Source: a virus
Virus record (IMG/VR): IMGVR_UViG_3300048586_000321
Span: 1 to 29,756 of that record
Length of the DNA stretch: 29,756 nt
Direction: 5' to 3' (one strand)
Shown here piece after piece: positions 6,365 to 14,019 of the stretch. Position 1 is the first letter of the stretch. Each line of letters begins with the position of its first letter. The notes beneath the pieces are model-generated. The model was not told where the DNA came from. It saw nothing but the letters and a program-made list of their open reading frames with translations, and did not search any database. Position numbers and translations under genes: made by a program.

Positions 6365-7924
6365 ATGGCCGACGCCATCCCCACCGAGCTCGTCGACGAC
6401 GCGCTCACCCCCGAGCTCCCCGAGCCCGAGCTCACCGCCAAGCCCATCACCGCCGAGGTCGTCGAGCCCGACCCGCCGGCCGCCACCGGCGTCGAGCCCG
6501 CCGCCACCGCCGCGGCCGCCCCCGGGCTCGACGTCCGCAACATCGACGGCGCCAAGCTCATCCCCGGCACCGAGCTCCCCATCGTCCCCGAGGCGGCCGA
6601 GCTCGCCGGGCTCGCTCAACTTGCGGTCACCCTCTCGGCGGCCGCCATCGTCCCCGCCGCCCTCCGCGGCAAGCCCAACGACGTCCTCCTCGTGCTCCTC
6701 TCCGCCCGAGACCTCGGCGTCGCCATCACGACGGCGCTTCGCGAGTTCCACGTCATCGACGGCAAGGTCACGCTCTCGCCCAAGGTCAAGCTCGCGCTCG
6801 TCCGCCAGTCCGGGCTAGGGCGCATCTACCCGCACCAGCCCCCGCGCACCGTCACCGTCCGAGGCCGCGAGCGCCGGGTCCTCTGCCCATGCGGTCAGGA
6901 GGACGGGCCCAACGACCACCTCGGCGCCATCTGGCACGCCGAGCGCGCCGACGAGCCCGGCATCTTGCACTCGTCGCGGTTCACCGCCGAGGACGCCGCC
7001 CGGCCCACGGGCTGCAACGCCCTCACCGGCAAGGACAATTGGCAGAACTACCCGCAACGCATGATGTCGTGGCGGGCCCTCGGCTACCTCCTCGATGACG
7101 TGTTCCCCGAGGTCGGCACCGGGCTCTACTCGCCCGACGAGCTCGGCGCCGTCACCGACGACGAGGGCGAGCCCATCATCGACGTCGTCGGCTCGGCCGC
7201 GCCGCTCTCCGGCATGAGCGCACCCCGCGGCCACAACCGCCCGGCGCCCGAGCCCGAGCCCGCCGCCACCGAGGAGGAGCTCACGGCGCTCCGGGCCCGC
7301 ATCGACGCCCTCCCCGCCGGCGGCCGCGCCGCGCTGCGCGACCTCTGGACCCGCACCCCCGAGGACGGTGGGCCGCCCTCGCTCCCGCCGCTCGGCAAGC
7401 TCTCGGCGCGCCAGCTTCCCAAGGCCGACGCCATGGTCAAGAGCATCGAGCTCCGGGCCGGCCGAGGCGAGTGGGCCGACGAGGCGCCCCAGGACGCCCA
7501 GGAGCCCCAGGAGGGCCCGGAGGCGGCCGCCGAGGAGCTCCCGGCCACCGACGGGCCCCAGGACGTCGACGACGCCCAGGACGACCCGCCGATCATCGAC
7601 CCGGCCACCACCGACGGCCCCGCCATCCCCGCCGAGCACCGAGACCCCGACGAGGACGTCGACGCCGGCCCGCCCACCCGGCCCAGCATCACCGCCGACG
7701 TCACGGCGCTCGACCTCCGGGTCGTCCGCCGCGAGCTCGCCGACCGAGGGCTCCGCGCCGCCGCCGGCCCACCCGCCTACCTGCGCGCCGTGCTCGCCGC
7801 CGACCTCATGGCCGAGCACGAGCTCGCCACCGAGGTCGAGGTCGCCGAGCTCGACGGCATCCGCACCGCCACCATCGAGCTCGACGCCGCCGACGCCCAG
7901 GACGCCGGCGAGGCTCGGCCGTGA
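6365..7924 (+). CDS. RecT-like single-strand annealing protein with long acidic tail
   Basis: A 519-residue protein. Residues 80-265 look like a RecT/Bet-family core: SAAAIVPAALRGKPNDVLLV, DLGVAITTALREFHVIDGK, LSPKVKLALVR, then NWQNYPQRMMSWRALGYLLD and the FPEVGTGLYSPDEL ending. Such proteins anneal complementary single strands during phage recombination and repair. A CPCGQE insertion sits inside the core near residue 175. The C-terminal 250 residues are acidic and Pro/Ala-rich with low complexity, far longer than usual, ending in a small folded segment. I choose ATG 6365 because a CCCAGGAGG box lies seven bases upstream; an in-frame ATG at 6332 falls in the leader hairpin loop and would add eleven residues. 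GTGA overlap with the next gene. Confidence 0.85.
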   Translation: MADAIPTELVDDALTPELPEPELTAKPITAEVVEPDPPAATGVEPAATAAAAPGLDVRNIDGAKLIPGTELPIVPEAAELAGLAQLAVTLSAAAIVPAALRGKPNDVLLVLLSARDLGVAITTALREFHVIDGKVTLSPKVKLALVRQSGLGRIYPHQPPRTVTVRGRERRVLCPCGQEDGPNDHLGAIWHAERADEPGILHSSRFTAEDAARPTGCNALTGKDNWQNYPQRMMSWRALGYLLDDVFPEVGTGLYSPDELGAVTDDEGEPIIDVVGSAAPLSGMSAPRGHNRPAPEPEPAATEEELTALRARIDALPAGGRAALRDLWTRTPEDGGPPSLPPLGKLSARQLPKADAMVKSIELRAGRGEWADEAPQDAQEPQEGPEAAAEELPATDGPQDVDDAQDDPPIIDPATTDGPAIPAEHRDPDEDVDAGPPTRPSITADVTALDLRVVRRELADRGLRAAAGPPAYLRAVLAADLMAEHELATEVEVAELDGIRTATIELDAADAQDAGEARP

Positions 7925-8205
7925 CCGCGCCCGCCCGGCTCCCCATCGGGCCGCTCCTCGACTACATCGAGCGCCGCTACGGCCCGCTCCGCATCAACGT
8001 CACAGACCCCGACCTCGTGCTCTCGGCGCTCACCTACGACGACGTCGCCGCCATCCTCGGCGTCAACCGCGACAGCCTGGGCCGCTGGGTCCGGCGCGGG
8101 TGGCTCGACGAGCTCGTCGCCGAGCGCATCGCCCTCGACCTCGTCGGGCATCCCTCGATCCTCTGGCGCGCCGAGTACGCCGAGCTCGCCGCCGCCGTCG
8201 CATGA
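7921..8205 (+). CDS. Helix-turn-helix DNA-binding protein
   Basis: A 94-residue protein starting at GTG, overlapping the RecT-like stop (GTGA). LTYDDVAAILGVNRDSLGRWVRRGWL is a clear helix-turn-helix with the DVAAILGV and SLGRWVRRG helices. The end, AERIALDLVGHPSILWRAEY, matches the short conserved unit (A..lG.HPs.iW) found in many actinophage HTH proteins. It lies immediately before the iteron region at 8275-8548, so it is a candidate for binding those repeats as a replication initiator or regulator. That link is inference from position. Confidence 0.8.
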   Translation: MTAPARLPIGPLLDYIERRYGPLRINVTDPDLVLSALTYDDVAAILGVNRDSLGRWVRRGWLDELVAERIALDLVGHPSILWRAEYAELAAAVA

Positions 8206-8274
8206 GGTCGAGCTCGGGCCGCCGCCATCACCAACGCCGGCCCGAGCTCGCCGCCGAGCGTAGGCGCCGCTCCT

Positions 8275-8402
8275 CCCCAGGCTGGGGACAACCCTGGGGA
8301 GAACGGCGGCCGCCGGCTGGGGACGATCCTGGGGGAGACCTGGGGACGACCGGGCCCTCCTCCACAGGCCCGGCCACCGGCGCCGACCTCCTGGGGAGAA
8401 CC
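8275..8402 (+). repeat. Iteron array (CTGGGGA-type), candidate replication origin
   Basis: Six direct copies of a 12-base unit of the type CTGGGGACRACC start at 8282, 8294, 8317, 8329, 8340 and 8391, and inverted CCCCAG copies lie at 8275 and 8479. The reverse complement of the best copy contains TTGTCCCCA, one base from the actinobacterial DnaA box TTGTCCACA. The whole gap 8206-8540 has no gene and is the longest non-coding stretch of the window. It lies between recombination genes, a common place for a phage origin. A regulatory operator array is the main alternative. Confidence 0.6.
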
Positions 8403-8434
8403 GCCTCCGCCATCCCCATCGTCATCAACACCCG

Positions 8435-8548
8435 TTGTGGACAGAAAACCCGGCGCCACCTGGGCCCCGGCCGCTCCTCCCCAGGTTCCACAGCCCCCAC
8501 CACTACCCCCGCTCATCTACATCAAGATCCGAGGTCCACAGTGGACAA
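8435..8548 (+). other. DnaA-box-like sites beside the iterons
   Basis: TGTGGACAG (8436-8444) and AGTGGACAA (8540-8548) each differ by one base from TGTGGACAA, the reverse complement of the TTGTCCACA box of high-GC actinobacteria. Weaker TCCACA sites lie at 8361 and 8487. GTCCACAGTGGAC (8534-8546) is a perfect palindrome around one base and includes the GTG start codon of the next gene, so a protein bound there would block its expression. Confidence 0.5.
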
Positions 8549-9230
8549 CGACACCCCGCCCACCATCCCCGCCGCCGGCCGGCCCACCGTGCTCGCCATC
8601 GACCCCGGCGGCAAAGAGACCGGGCTCGCCGCCATCACCGTCGCCGGCGCCGCCGACCCCGAGCTCCTCGCCGCCGCCGTCCTCGACCGCGGCGCCCCGT
8701 GCTCGGCCGCCCACGGCTACGAGCTCGACGCCTGGGCCGAGGCCAACGTCGCCGCGGTCGCCCGCCTCCTCGTCGAGCTCGACCACCGGCCGACCGCGTC
8801 CGCCCGCCGCCAGCTTGACGACGTCCTCGCCGGCCACCTCCCGCACGGCATCACGCTCGCCATCGAGAACGTCCGCTCGCCCAACCCGCACCGCCGGCGC
8901 GCCGACGGCAACGCCCTCACCAACCCCGACGGCATCCTCGCTACCGCATGGGTCGCCGGCGCCATCGCCGCCCGGTGGCCCGGCATCGTCATCGTCGAGC
9001 CCGCCGCCCATGGTCAAGGCCCGCCCGCCGCGTACCCGCCGGCGATCACCTACAAGGTCAACCTCAAGCGCAAAGGCCCGCCCGCCGACCGGCTCCGCCA
9101 CGCCCGCGCCGCCTACGACGTCGCCCGGGCCGCCCGGTGGGCCCTGCCCCGGTTCCACCCCGAGGCCCAGCGCGCCGCCCGCATCATCGAGCCCACCCTC
9201 TACCGGGCCGCCGTCACCGCCACCCGCTAA
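8541..9230 (+). CDS. RuvC-like Holliday junction resolvase
   Basis: A 229-residue protein from GTG. It has an RNase H-fold resolvase pattern: LAIDPGGKETGLAAI with Asp21 at the end of strand one, LAIENV with Glu109, and a late helix RHARAAYDVARAA with His188 and Asp194, matching the D-E-D/H metal-binding set of RuvC. It would cut recombination or replication junctions before packaging. The start codon lies in a 13-base palindrome; no Shine-Dalgarno sequence or leaderless -10 box is evident, so the exact start is less sure than the product. Its TAA stop forms part of the next promoter's -10 box. Confidence 0.8.
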   Translation: MDNDTPPTIPAAGRPTVLAIDPGGKETGLAAITVAGAADPELLAAAVLDRGAPCSAAHGYELDAWAEANVAAVARLLVELDHRPTASARRQLDDVLAGHLPHGITLAIENVRSPNPHRRRADGNALTNPDGILATAWVAGAIAARWPGIVIVEPAAHGQGPPAAYPPAITYKVNLKRKGPPADRLRHARAAYDVARAARWALPRFHPEAQRAARIIEPTLYRAAVTATR

Positions 9231-9233
9231 CCT
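9228..9233 (+). promoter_or_regulatory. -10 box overlapping the RuvC-like stop codon
   Basis: TAACCT uses the TAA stop codon as its first three bases. It is followed by CACCGCCTAGCG and the leader hairpin at 9245, the same order as at the RecT-like gene (TACCCT, GTCCGCCTAGCG, hairpin). No -35 seen. Confidence 0.55.
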
Positions 9234-9244
9234 CACCGCCTAGC

Positions 9245-9260
9245 GGCCGATGACGCGGCC
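9245..9260 (+). promoter_or_regulatory. Leader hairpin with ATGACG loop
   Basis: GGCCG (9245-9249) pairs with CGGCC (9256-9260) around loop ATGACG. This is the shortest stem of the five. Its right arm ends 19 bases before the TTG start, exactly as at the RecT-like gene, and a CCCCAGGAG box follows. Confidence 0.65.
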
Positions 9261-9279
9261 CTCGACCCCAGGAGACCCC

Positions 9280-9837
9280 TTGACCCGCCTGCTCATCATC
9301 AACCCCGAGCCCGTGCTCACCGACGAGGAGCGCCGGCTCATCGCGTCGCCGCACCTCGACCGCATCCCCGGCACCCTCGCCCACGGCTGGGCCCTCGGGT
9401 GCTCCCGCCTCGCCGGCGATGTCGTCGACGTCGTCACCGACCGCGAGCTCCGCGGGCTCCGCATGGCGCTCGGCCGCTCCGGGCTCCACCCCCGCCCCGA
9501 CCCCGCCATCCCCGGCCGCTGGGTCATCGTCGGCACCATCGCCCCCGCCATCAACCCGCTCGACGCCGCCGACCCGTCCGCCGCCGGCATCGGGCTCCCC
9601 GTGCGGCTCTCCCGGCTCGTCCCGCCCGGCAAAGCCATCGTCGTCGACCTCGCCCACCTCACCGACGACGAGCGGAGCGGCTACCTCGGCGCCGCCACCG
9701 TCCCCGTCTACCCCTCCGGCACCATCGGCTACGCCACCCTCGACCGGGCCCGCTTCGACCTCGACGCCCTCCTCGCCGCCCGCTACTCGCTCGCCGCCGC
9801 CCAGCCCGCCACGCTCATCCGGGCGGCCGGAGCATGA
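9280..9837 (+). CDS. Protein of unknown function
   Basis: 185 residues from TTG 9280, chosen because CCCCAGGAG ends five bases upstream; an in-frame ATG at 9250 lies in the hairpin loop and would give 195 residues. I recognise no family. The protein mixes helices and short strands; a stretch VPPGKAIVVDLA resembles VPGKAIVVELA in the product of 17606-18166. It is the first gene of a coupled run reaching to 14010 that starts from its own promoter, and it overlaps the next gene by ATGA. Confidence 0.75.
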   Translation: MTRLLIINPEPVLTDEERRLIASPHLDRIPGTLAHGWALGCSRLAGDVVDVVTDRELRGLRMALGRSGLHPRPDPAIPGRWVIVGTIAPAINPLDAADPSAAGIGLPVRLSRLVPPGKAIVVDLAHLTDDERSGYLGAATVPVYPSGTIGYATLDRARFDLDALLAARYSLAAAQPATLIRAAGA

Positions 9838-10226
9838 GCGCCCCCCGCCGAGCCCGCCGCCGCGAGGACCGGGCCATGCGCCGCGCCGGCATCACCCCGG
9901 TCACGCTCCCCACCGCCGCCGAGGTCGAGGAGCGCAAGGCCCAGGCCGCCACCCGCGACGCCCTCCGCGGCGCCGTCATCGCCTGGGCCGCCGCCACCCC
10001 CGCCACCGACCTCATCGCCAACCTCGACGTCGGCAAGGCCAACGGCGCCGGCTACGAGCTCGACCGCGACGACCTCAACGTCATCGACGGCGCCAGCGGC
10101 GAGGCCACCCCCATCGCCGGCATCCCCACCCTCACCACCCCCACCATCATCCGGGTCGACGCGCTCACGCCGTCGGGCCACCCCATCACCGTCGCCATCA
10201 CCGCGACCATCACCCCCAGGAGCTAG
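9834..10226 (+). CDS. Protein of unknown function with basic N-terminus
   Basis: 130 residues, coupled to the previous gene by ATGA. The N-terminus is strongly basic (APRRARRREDRAMRRAG), followed by a charged helix (AAEVEERKAQAATRDALRG) and a Thr/Ile-rich C-terminus that looks like beta strands. The basic start suggests contact with nucleic acid, but there is no recognisable fold. Confidence 0.7.
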   Translation: MSAPRRARRREDRAMRRAGITPVTLPTAAEVEERKAQAATRDALRGAVIAWAAATPATDLIANLDVGKANGAGYELDRDDLNVIDGASGEATPIAGIPTLTTPTIIRVDALTPSGHPITVAITATITPRS

Positions 10227-10232
10227 AGCCCC

Positions 10233-11120
10233 ATGACCACCCGCTACGACACCGCCGCCCGCGTCCTTCGCGACGCCGCCGACGCCCGCACCCGGGCCGC
10301 CCGCCGGGCCGCCGGCGTGCTCACCGAGGAGCTCGCTACCGGCGAGGAGTCCGACCCCCGCAAGGGCGCCGTCGCCATCTACCGCATGCTCGCCGAGGCC
10401 GACGAGCTCGTCCTCGTCGCCGACGAGCTCGACGCCCAGGCCACCACCGTCGCCGGCGACCCGTCCGCCGCCGCGGCCGCCGACCCGCCGGCGCCCACCA
10501 CCGACGCCGAGCTCGGCGACGACGCCACCGACGCCGAGCTCGCCCGCCTCGACGCCAAGGCCGTCGTCCGCTGGGTCACCGCGCACCCCGGCCACGCCGC
10601 CCGGGTCCGCACCATCGAGGACGCCCGCACCAAGCCCCGCGCCACCGTGCTCAAGGTCCTCGACACCATCGCCCCGCCGGCCACCGACCCCGCCCCGGTC
10701 GACGAGCTCGCCGAGGCCCGAGCCCGCGCCGCCGGCGTCATCGACGCCATCGACGCCGACCCCAGCCTCGACGCCGAGGGCGCCCTCGACGCCGCCGAGG
10801 ACGCCCTCGACCCCGACGCCCCGCCCATGCTCGCCGACCCCGAGCCCCCGACCGCCGAGCACCCGCTCACCGGCGCCACCGACGAGGACGACCCCACCGA
10901 CGAGGACCTCGTCGACGCCGAGCTCGCCCTCGCCGGCGCCCCCAGCCTCGCCGAGCTCCGCACCATGACCACCGAGGAGCTCATCGCCATCGCCGACGGC
11001 ACCGACCTCGGCGCCACCCCCGACACCGGCAAGGGCCCCGAGCTCCCCGGCGGCACCACCCCGCCGGCGCTCGTCGACGCCGCCGCCGCCATCGTCGCCG
11101 ACCGCATGACCCCCGCATGA
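10233..11120 (+). CDS. Acidic Ala/Asp-rich protein of unknown function
   Basis: 295 residues, with CCCCAGGAG ten bases before ATG. The N-terminal 70 residues are helical (AARVLRDAADARTRAARRAAG; YRMLAEADELVLVADELDAQ). The rest is acidic and low in complexity, rich in Ala, Asp, Glu and Pro, with repeated DAELxxDATDAELA-type units. No catalytic motif is seen. A scaffold-like or nucleic-acid-mimicking acidic protein is possible but unproven. Ends in an ATGA overlap with the XRE regulator. Confidence 0.75.
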   Translation: MTTRYDTAARVLRDAADARTRAARRAAGVLTEELATGEESDPRKGAVAIYRMLAEADELVLVADELDAQATTVAGDPSAAAAADPPAPTTDAELGDDATDAELARLDAKAVVRWVTAHPGHAARVRTIEDARTKPRATVLKVLDTIAPPATDPAPVDELAEARARAAGVIDAIDADPSLDAEGALDAAEDALDPDAPPMLADPEPPTAEHPLTGATDEDDPTDEDLVDAELALAGAPSLAELRTMTTEELIAIADGTDLGATPDTGKGPELPGGTTPPALVDAAAAIVADRMTPA

Positions 11121-11455
11121 GCCCCACCGCCCGCACCGCCCTCGCCGCCCAGGTCGGCGCCATCCTCGCCCGCCACCGAGGCGACGAGCCCCGCCGCGAG
11201 CTCGCCCGCCGCCTCGGCGTCGCCGACGTCACCCTCGTCGACGTCGAGCGCGGCACCGTCAACCCCACCCTCGCCCGCGTCGAGGCCCTCGCCGGCCAGT
11301 ACGGCGCCCGCCTCGCCATCGTCGACGTCGACGAGCTCATCGAGGAGGTCGACCTCATCCTCCGCGGCAAGCTCGGCGTCCCCGCCCGGGTCCGCCGCAA
11401 CATCACCACCCGCCTCACCACCTACATCACCGCACCCCAGGAGCCCCAGCCATGA
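11117..11455 (+). CDS. XRE-family helix-turn-helix protein
   Basis: 112 residues, coupled by ATGA to both neighbours. Residues 25-62 form a Cro/cI-type HTH: RRELARRLGVADVTLVDVERGTVNPTLARVEALAGQYG, with the typical LA..LGV...TL...E.G..NPTL..v..la pattern. The C-terminal half (DELIEEVDLILRGKLGVPARVRRNI) is helical. It may regulate its own operon or act at the operator-like palindrome 8534-8546; neither is shown. It is inside an operon and not divergent from a partner, so a lysogeny switch is not evident. Confidence 0.8.
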   Translation: MSPTARTALAAQVGAILARHRGDEPRRELARRLGVADVTLVDVERGTVNPTLARVEALAGQYGARLAIVDVDELIEEVDLILRGKLGVPARVRRNITTRLTTYITAPQEPQP

Positions 11456-12225
11456 CCATCAACCCCGACCCCAACCTCCTCGCCGACGTCCTCGCCTGCT
11501 ACCGGGCCGCCGACGACCTCGACGACCACGAGCGCGCCGTCGCCCGCCTCGACGCCGCCGACCGGCTCGCCGACGCCGTCGAGCTCCTCCTCGACCTCGA
11601 CGCCCACGCCCGAGAGCTCAACCCACCGCCCGCCGCCGGCGTCGAGGTCCCCACCTCGGTCGCCCACCTCCTCGACGCCATCACCAACCTCGTCGACCCG
11701 CCCCCAGCCAACGACGGCGCCCTCTGCGCGCCCACCTGGGCCACCAACGACGAGCGCATCCCCGAGCTCGACCGATGCCGCGACCTCATCGAGCACCTCA
11801 CCGACTACGCCGGCCACGCCCTCACCGCCCCGCTCGACGCCGCCATCACCGACCTCGGCGGCCGCACCATCGAGCACCGAGACCGCGTCGTCGACCTCGA
11901 CGACACCAACCGCGTCCTCGCCCTCGACGTCGCCCACCGCAACCGCATCCTCCGGGCCCTCATCCCCGTCCTCGCCCGCCTCGGCGCCGTGCTCGTCACC
12001 GCCGACGCCGCCAAGACCCGCGCCGAGACCGAGGCCGCCGAGCTCGCCGAGGTCATCCGCCGCATCCCCGAGCCCAAGCCCGGCCACCCCGCCACCAAGC
12101 CCCTCACCCACCGGCAGGCCACCGCCCTCGTCCGCGAGGCCCGAGACCGCGCCGCCACCGAGGCCGCCGAGCTCATCCGGCTCACCGACCTCGACGAGCT
12201 CCTCGACCTCCGCGTCGAGCTCTAG
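11452..12225 (+). CDS. Helical protein of unknown function
   Basis: 257 residues, ATGA-coupled to the XRE gene and also preceded by CCCCAGGAG. It is almost wholly helical with many Leu/Ala/Asp, and the C-terminal third has charged coiled-coil-like stretches (TRAETEAAELAEVIRRI; REARDRAATEAAELIRL). Two cysteines lie near residue 90 to 110. No motif of known function. Confidence 0.72.
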   Translation: MTINPDPNLLADVLACYRAADDLDDHERAVARLDAADRLADAVELLLDLDAHARELNPPPAAGVEVPTSVAHLLDAITNLVDPPPANDGALCAPTWATNDERIPELDRCRDLIEHLTDYAGHALTAPLDAAITDLGGRTIEHRDRVVDLDDTNRVLALDVAHRNRILRALIPVLARLGAVLVTADAAKTRAETEAAELAEVIRRIPEPKPGHPATKPLTHRQATALVREARDRAATEAAELIRLTDLDELLDLRVEL

Positions 12226-12234
12226 GCGGCCACG

Positions 12235-12663
12235 GTGGGCGAGTGGACCCTCGACAAGCGGTACGGCCGCCAAGGCGGCCGCCGAGCACCCGGCGCCGGC
12301 ACCGGGCCCAGCATGGCCGAGCTCCGCGACCGCCACGCCGCAACGTGGCCCTACGGCGCCGCCACCGCCTCACCGTTCCACCCCGACGAGCAAGCCCGCC
12401 GCCGCACGCAAGACGAGTACCTCGCCGCCACGTTCCCCGGGTGCACGCGCAAGGCCCTCACCGACCGCCAACGCGCCGAGGTCGCCGCCGTCCCCGCCAG
12501 CACCGCCAACACCGCCGAGGCGTGGGGCGCCCGGGCCCGCATGGCGGACGCCCGACGCGCCGCCGGCGCCCACCTCGACGACGTCGACATCGAGGCGCTC
12601 CGCCGCTACCCCACCCCGCCCCGCATCCCCATCACCAACACCGCCCCAGGAGGCACCCCATGA
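12235..12663 (+). CDS. Protein of unknown function
   Basis: 142 residues from GTG 12235, nine bases after the previous stop. The N-terminus is basic and Gly-rich (TLDKRYGRQGGRRAPGAG), the middle helical and charged. No Shine-Dalgarno box stands out, so the start could be slightly different; the frame itself is supported by codon use and by the ATGA overlap at its end. Confidence 0.65.
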   Translation: MGEWTLDKRYGRQGGRRAPGAGTGPSMAELRDRHAATWPYGAATASPFHPDEQARRRTQDEYLAATFPGCTRKALTDRQRAEVAAVPASTANTAEAWGARARMADARRAAGAHLDDVDIEALRRYPTPPRIPITNTAPGGTP

Positions 12664-12914
12664 GCAACCCCAAGCGCCCGCACACCGCCGCCGACAAGAC
12701 GGTCGGCGTGTTCGCCGCCGCCGCCGTCATCGCCCTCGGCTACGGGCTCATCGCCGTCGCCATCGTCGCCGGCGTCATCGCCGTCGGCGCGTTCGGCTAC
12801 TCGCTCGCCGAGTACCGCCGCGACGAGCGCGACCGGACCGCCATGCGCGGCGCCGCCGACCGCGCCGCCAACGGAGGCCCCGCCGCCACGAGCCACGAGG
12901 ACGGCCCCCGATGA
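12660..12914 (+). CDS. Small membrane protein
   Basis: 84 residues, preceded by CCCCAGGAG and overlapping its neighbour by ATGA. One long hydrophobic region covers about residues 15-48 (VGVFAAAAVIALGYGLIAVA, then IVAGVIAVGAFGYSLAEY), long enough for a hairpin of two membrane helices, followed by a charged tail with RRDERDR facing the cytoplasm. Function unknown. Confidence 0.75.
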   Translation: MSNPKRPHTAADKTVGVFAAAAVIALGYGLIAVAIVAGVIAVGAFGYSLAEYRRDERDRTAMRGAADRAANGGPAATSHEDGPR

Positions 12915-13429
12915 TCGACGACCCCATCCTCAACCCGCCCACCGACCCCGCCGGCCGCCGCCTCGGCCCAGCCTCCGGCATCACCCCCGACCACCTCGGC
13001 ACCCCCGGCTACGAGTGGCTCGACGCCCTCGGTGTCGTCGTCGCGTCCATCACCATCGTCGGCGACCGCCGCCTCGACGACGGCACCGTCACCCCCGTCC
13101 CCCAGGTCGTCGCCGCCGCGCTCCTCGACGCCGTCGGCGACCTCATCGCCAAGGGCGACCTCCCGCTCGGCCCCGTCAAGGCCGCCGCCGCCGGCGAGGA
13201 CGAGCCCCTCAAGCTCGCCGCCCTCCTCAACGCCATCGGCACATGCCACGACCCCCGATGCGACTACGACCACGCCCACGAGCTCGCCGAGGTCCGCGCC
13301 GGCATCGAGAGCTCCGCCGAGCCCCTCGTCATGGTGGGCCAAGTGGTCACCCTCCCCGGGCGCGCCGGGCCCGGCATCCTCCTCGGCGGCGAGCTCTACG
13401 CCAAGCGGCCACCCGGAGGCGGCGCATGA
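12911..13429 (+). CDS. Protein of unknown function, possible metal site
   Basis: 172 residues, coupled by ATGA on both sides. It contains GTCHDPRCDYDHAHELAEV, where Cys-x4-Cys and His-x-His could bind a metal. The first 40 residues are Pro-rich and the end is Gly-rich (KRPPGGGA). No family recognised. Confidence 0.7.
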   Translation: MIDDPILNPPTDPAGRRLGPASGITPDHLGTPGYEWLDALGVVVASITIVGDRRLDDGTVTPVPQVVAAALLDAVGDLIAKGDLPLGPVKAAAAGEDEPLKLAALLNAIGTCHDPRCDYDHAHELAEVRAGIESSAEPLVMVGQVVTLPGRAGPGILLGGELYAKRPPGGGA

Positions 13430-14010
13430 TCCCCGCCGGCGTCGACGCCCACGACGGGCCCAAGGGCTCCGCCGACCTCTCAACCGACGGCCGCTACCGC
13501 TACGAGCTCCGCCGCAACCTCCTCGGCAACCCACCCCACCGCCGGCGCGCCGTCGCCGTCATGCTCAACCCCTCGACCGCCGACCACGAGCGCAACGACC
13601 TCACCATCACCAAGCTCCTCGGGTTCGGCTCTCGCTGGGGCGCCACCGAGCTCATCGTCGTCAACCTGTTCGCCTACCGGGCCACCGACCCCGACGACCT
13701 CGCCCTCGCCCACCGGGCCGGCACCGACATCGTCGGCCCCTACGACGACGCCTACGTCGCCGGCGCCCTCTCGCTCGCCGCCGACGGTCTCGCCGTCGCC
13801 GCATGGGGAGGACGACCCAAGGCGCTCCCCGCCGAGCTCTACTACCGGCGCATCGAGGAGGTCGTCGACCTCGCCCGACGCCTCGACCGGCCCCTCACCT
13901 CGCTCGGCACCACCAAGCGCGGCGACCCCCGCCACCCCTCCCGCCTTGCCTACGACACCGAGCTCACGCCCTGGGCCCCGGTCGTCGACGACCACCCCGG
14001 CGCGTCGTAG
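13426..14010 (+). CDS. DUF1643 family protein
   Basis: 194 residues. The sequence carries the DUF1643 pattern: RYRYELRRNL near the start, VAVMLNPSTADHERNDLTIT, then FGSRWGATELIVVNLFAYRATDPDDL and the later AAWGG. The family is common in phages and bacteria and is of unknown biochemical role. It overlaps the previous gene by ATGA and closes the coupled run that starts at 9280; its TAG stop doubles as the first half of the -10 box for the small terminase gene. Confidence 0.85.
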   Translation: MIPAGVDAHDGPKGSADLSTDGRYRYELRRNLLGNPPHRRRAVAVMLNPSTADHERNDLTITKLLGFGSRWGATELIVVNLFAYRATDPDDLALAHRAGTDIVGPYDDAYVAGALSLAADGLAVAAWGGRPKALPAELYYRRIEEVVDLARRLDRPLTSLGTTKRGDPRHPSRLAYDTELTPWAPVVDDHPGAS

Positions 14011-14013
14011 CAT
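14008..14013 (+). promoter_or_regulatory. Leaderless promoter of the small terminase gene
   Basis: TAGCAT starts with the TAG stop of the DUF1643 gene and is followed by six bases and ATG 14020. No Shine-Dalgarno sequence fits in the nine-base gap. A weak -35 (TCGACG, 13985-13990) lies 17 bases upstream. Confidence 0.65.
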
Positions 14014-14019
14014 CCGGCC

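Noticed and set aside
8437-8540. Possible coding extension into the iteron region before the RuvC-like gene
   Set aside because: Codons change character, the product is Pro-rich, and the region is filled with repeats and DnaA-like sites.
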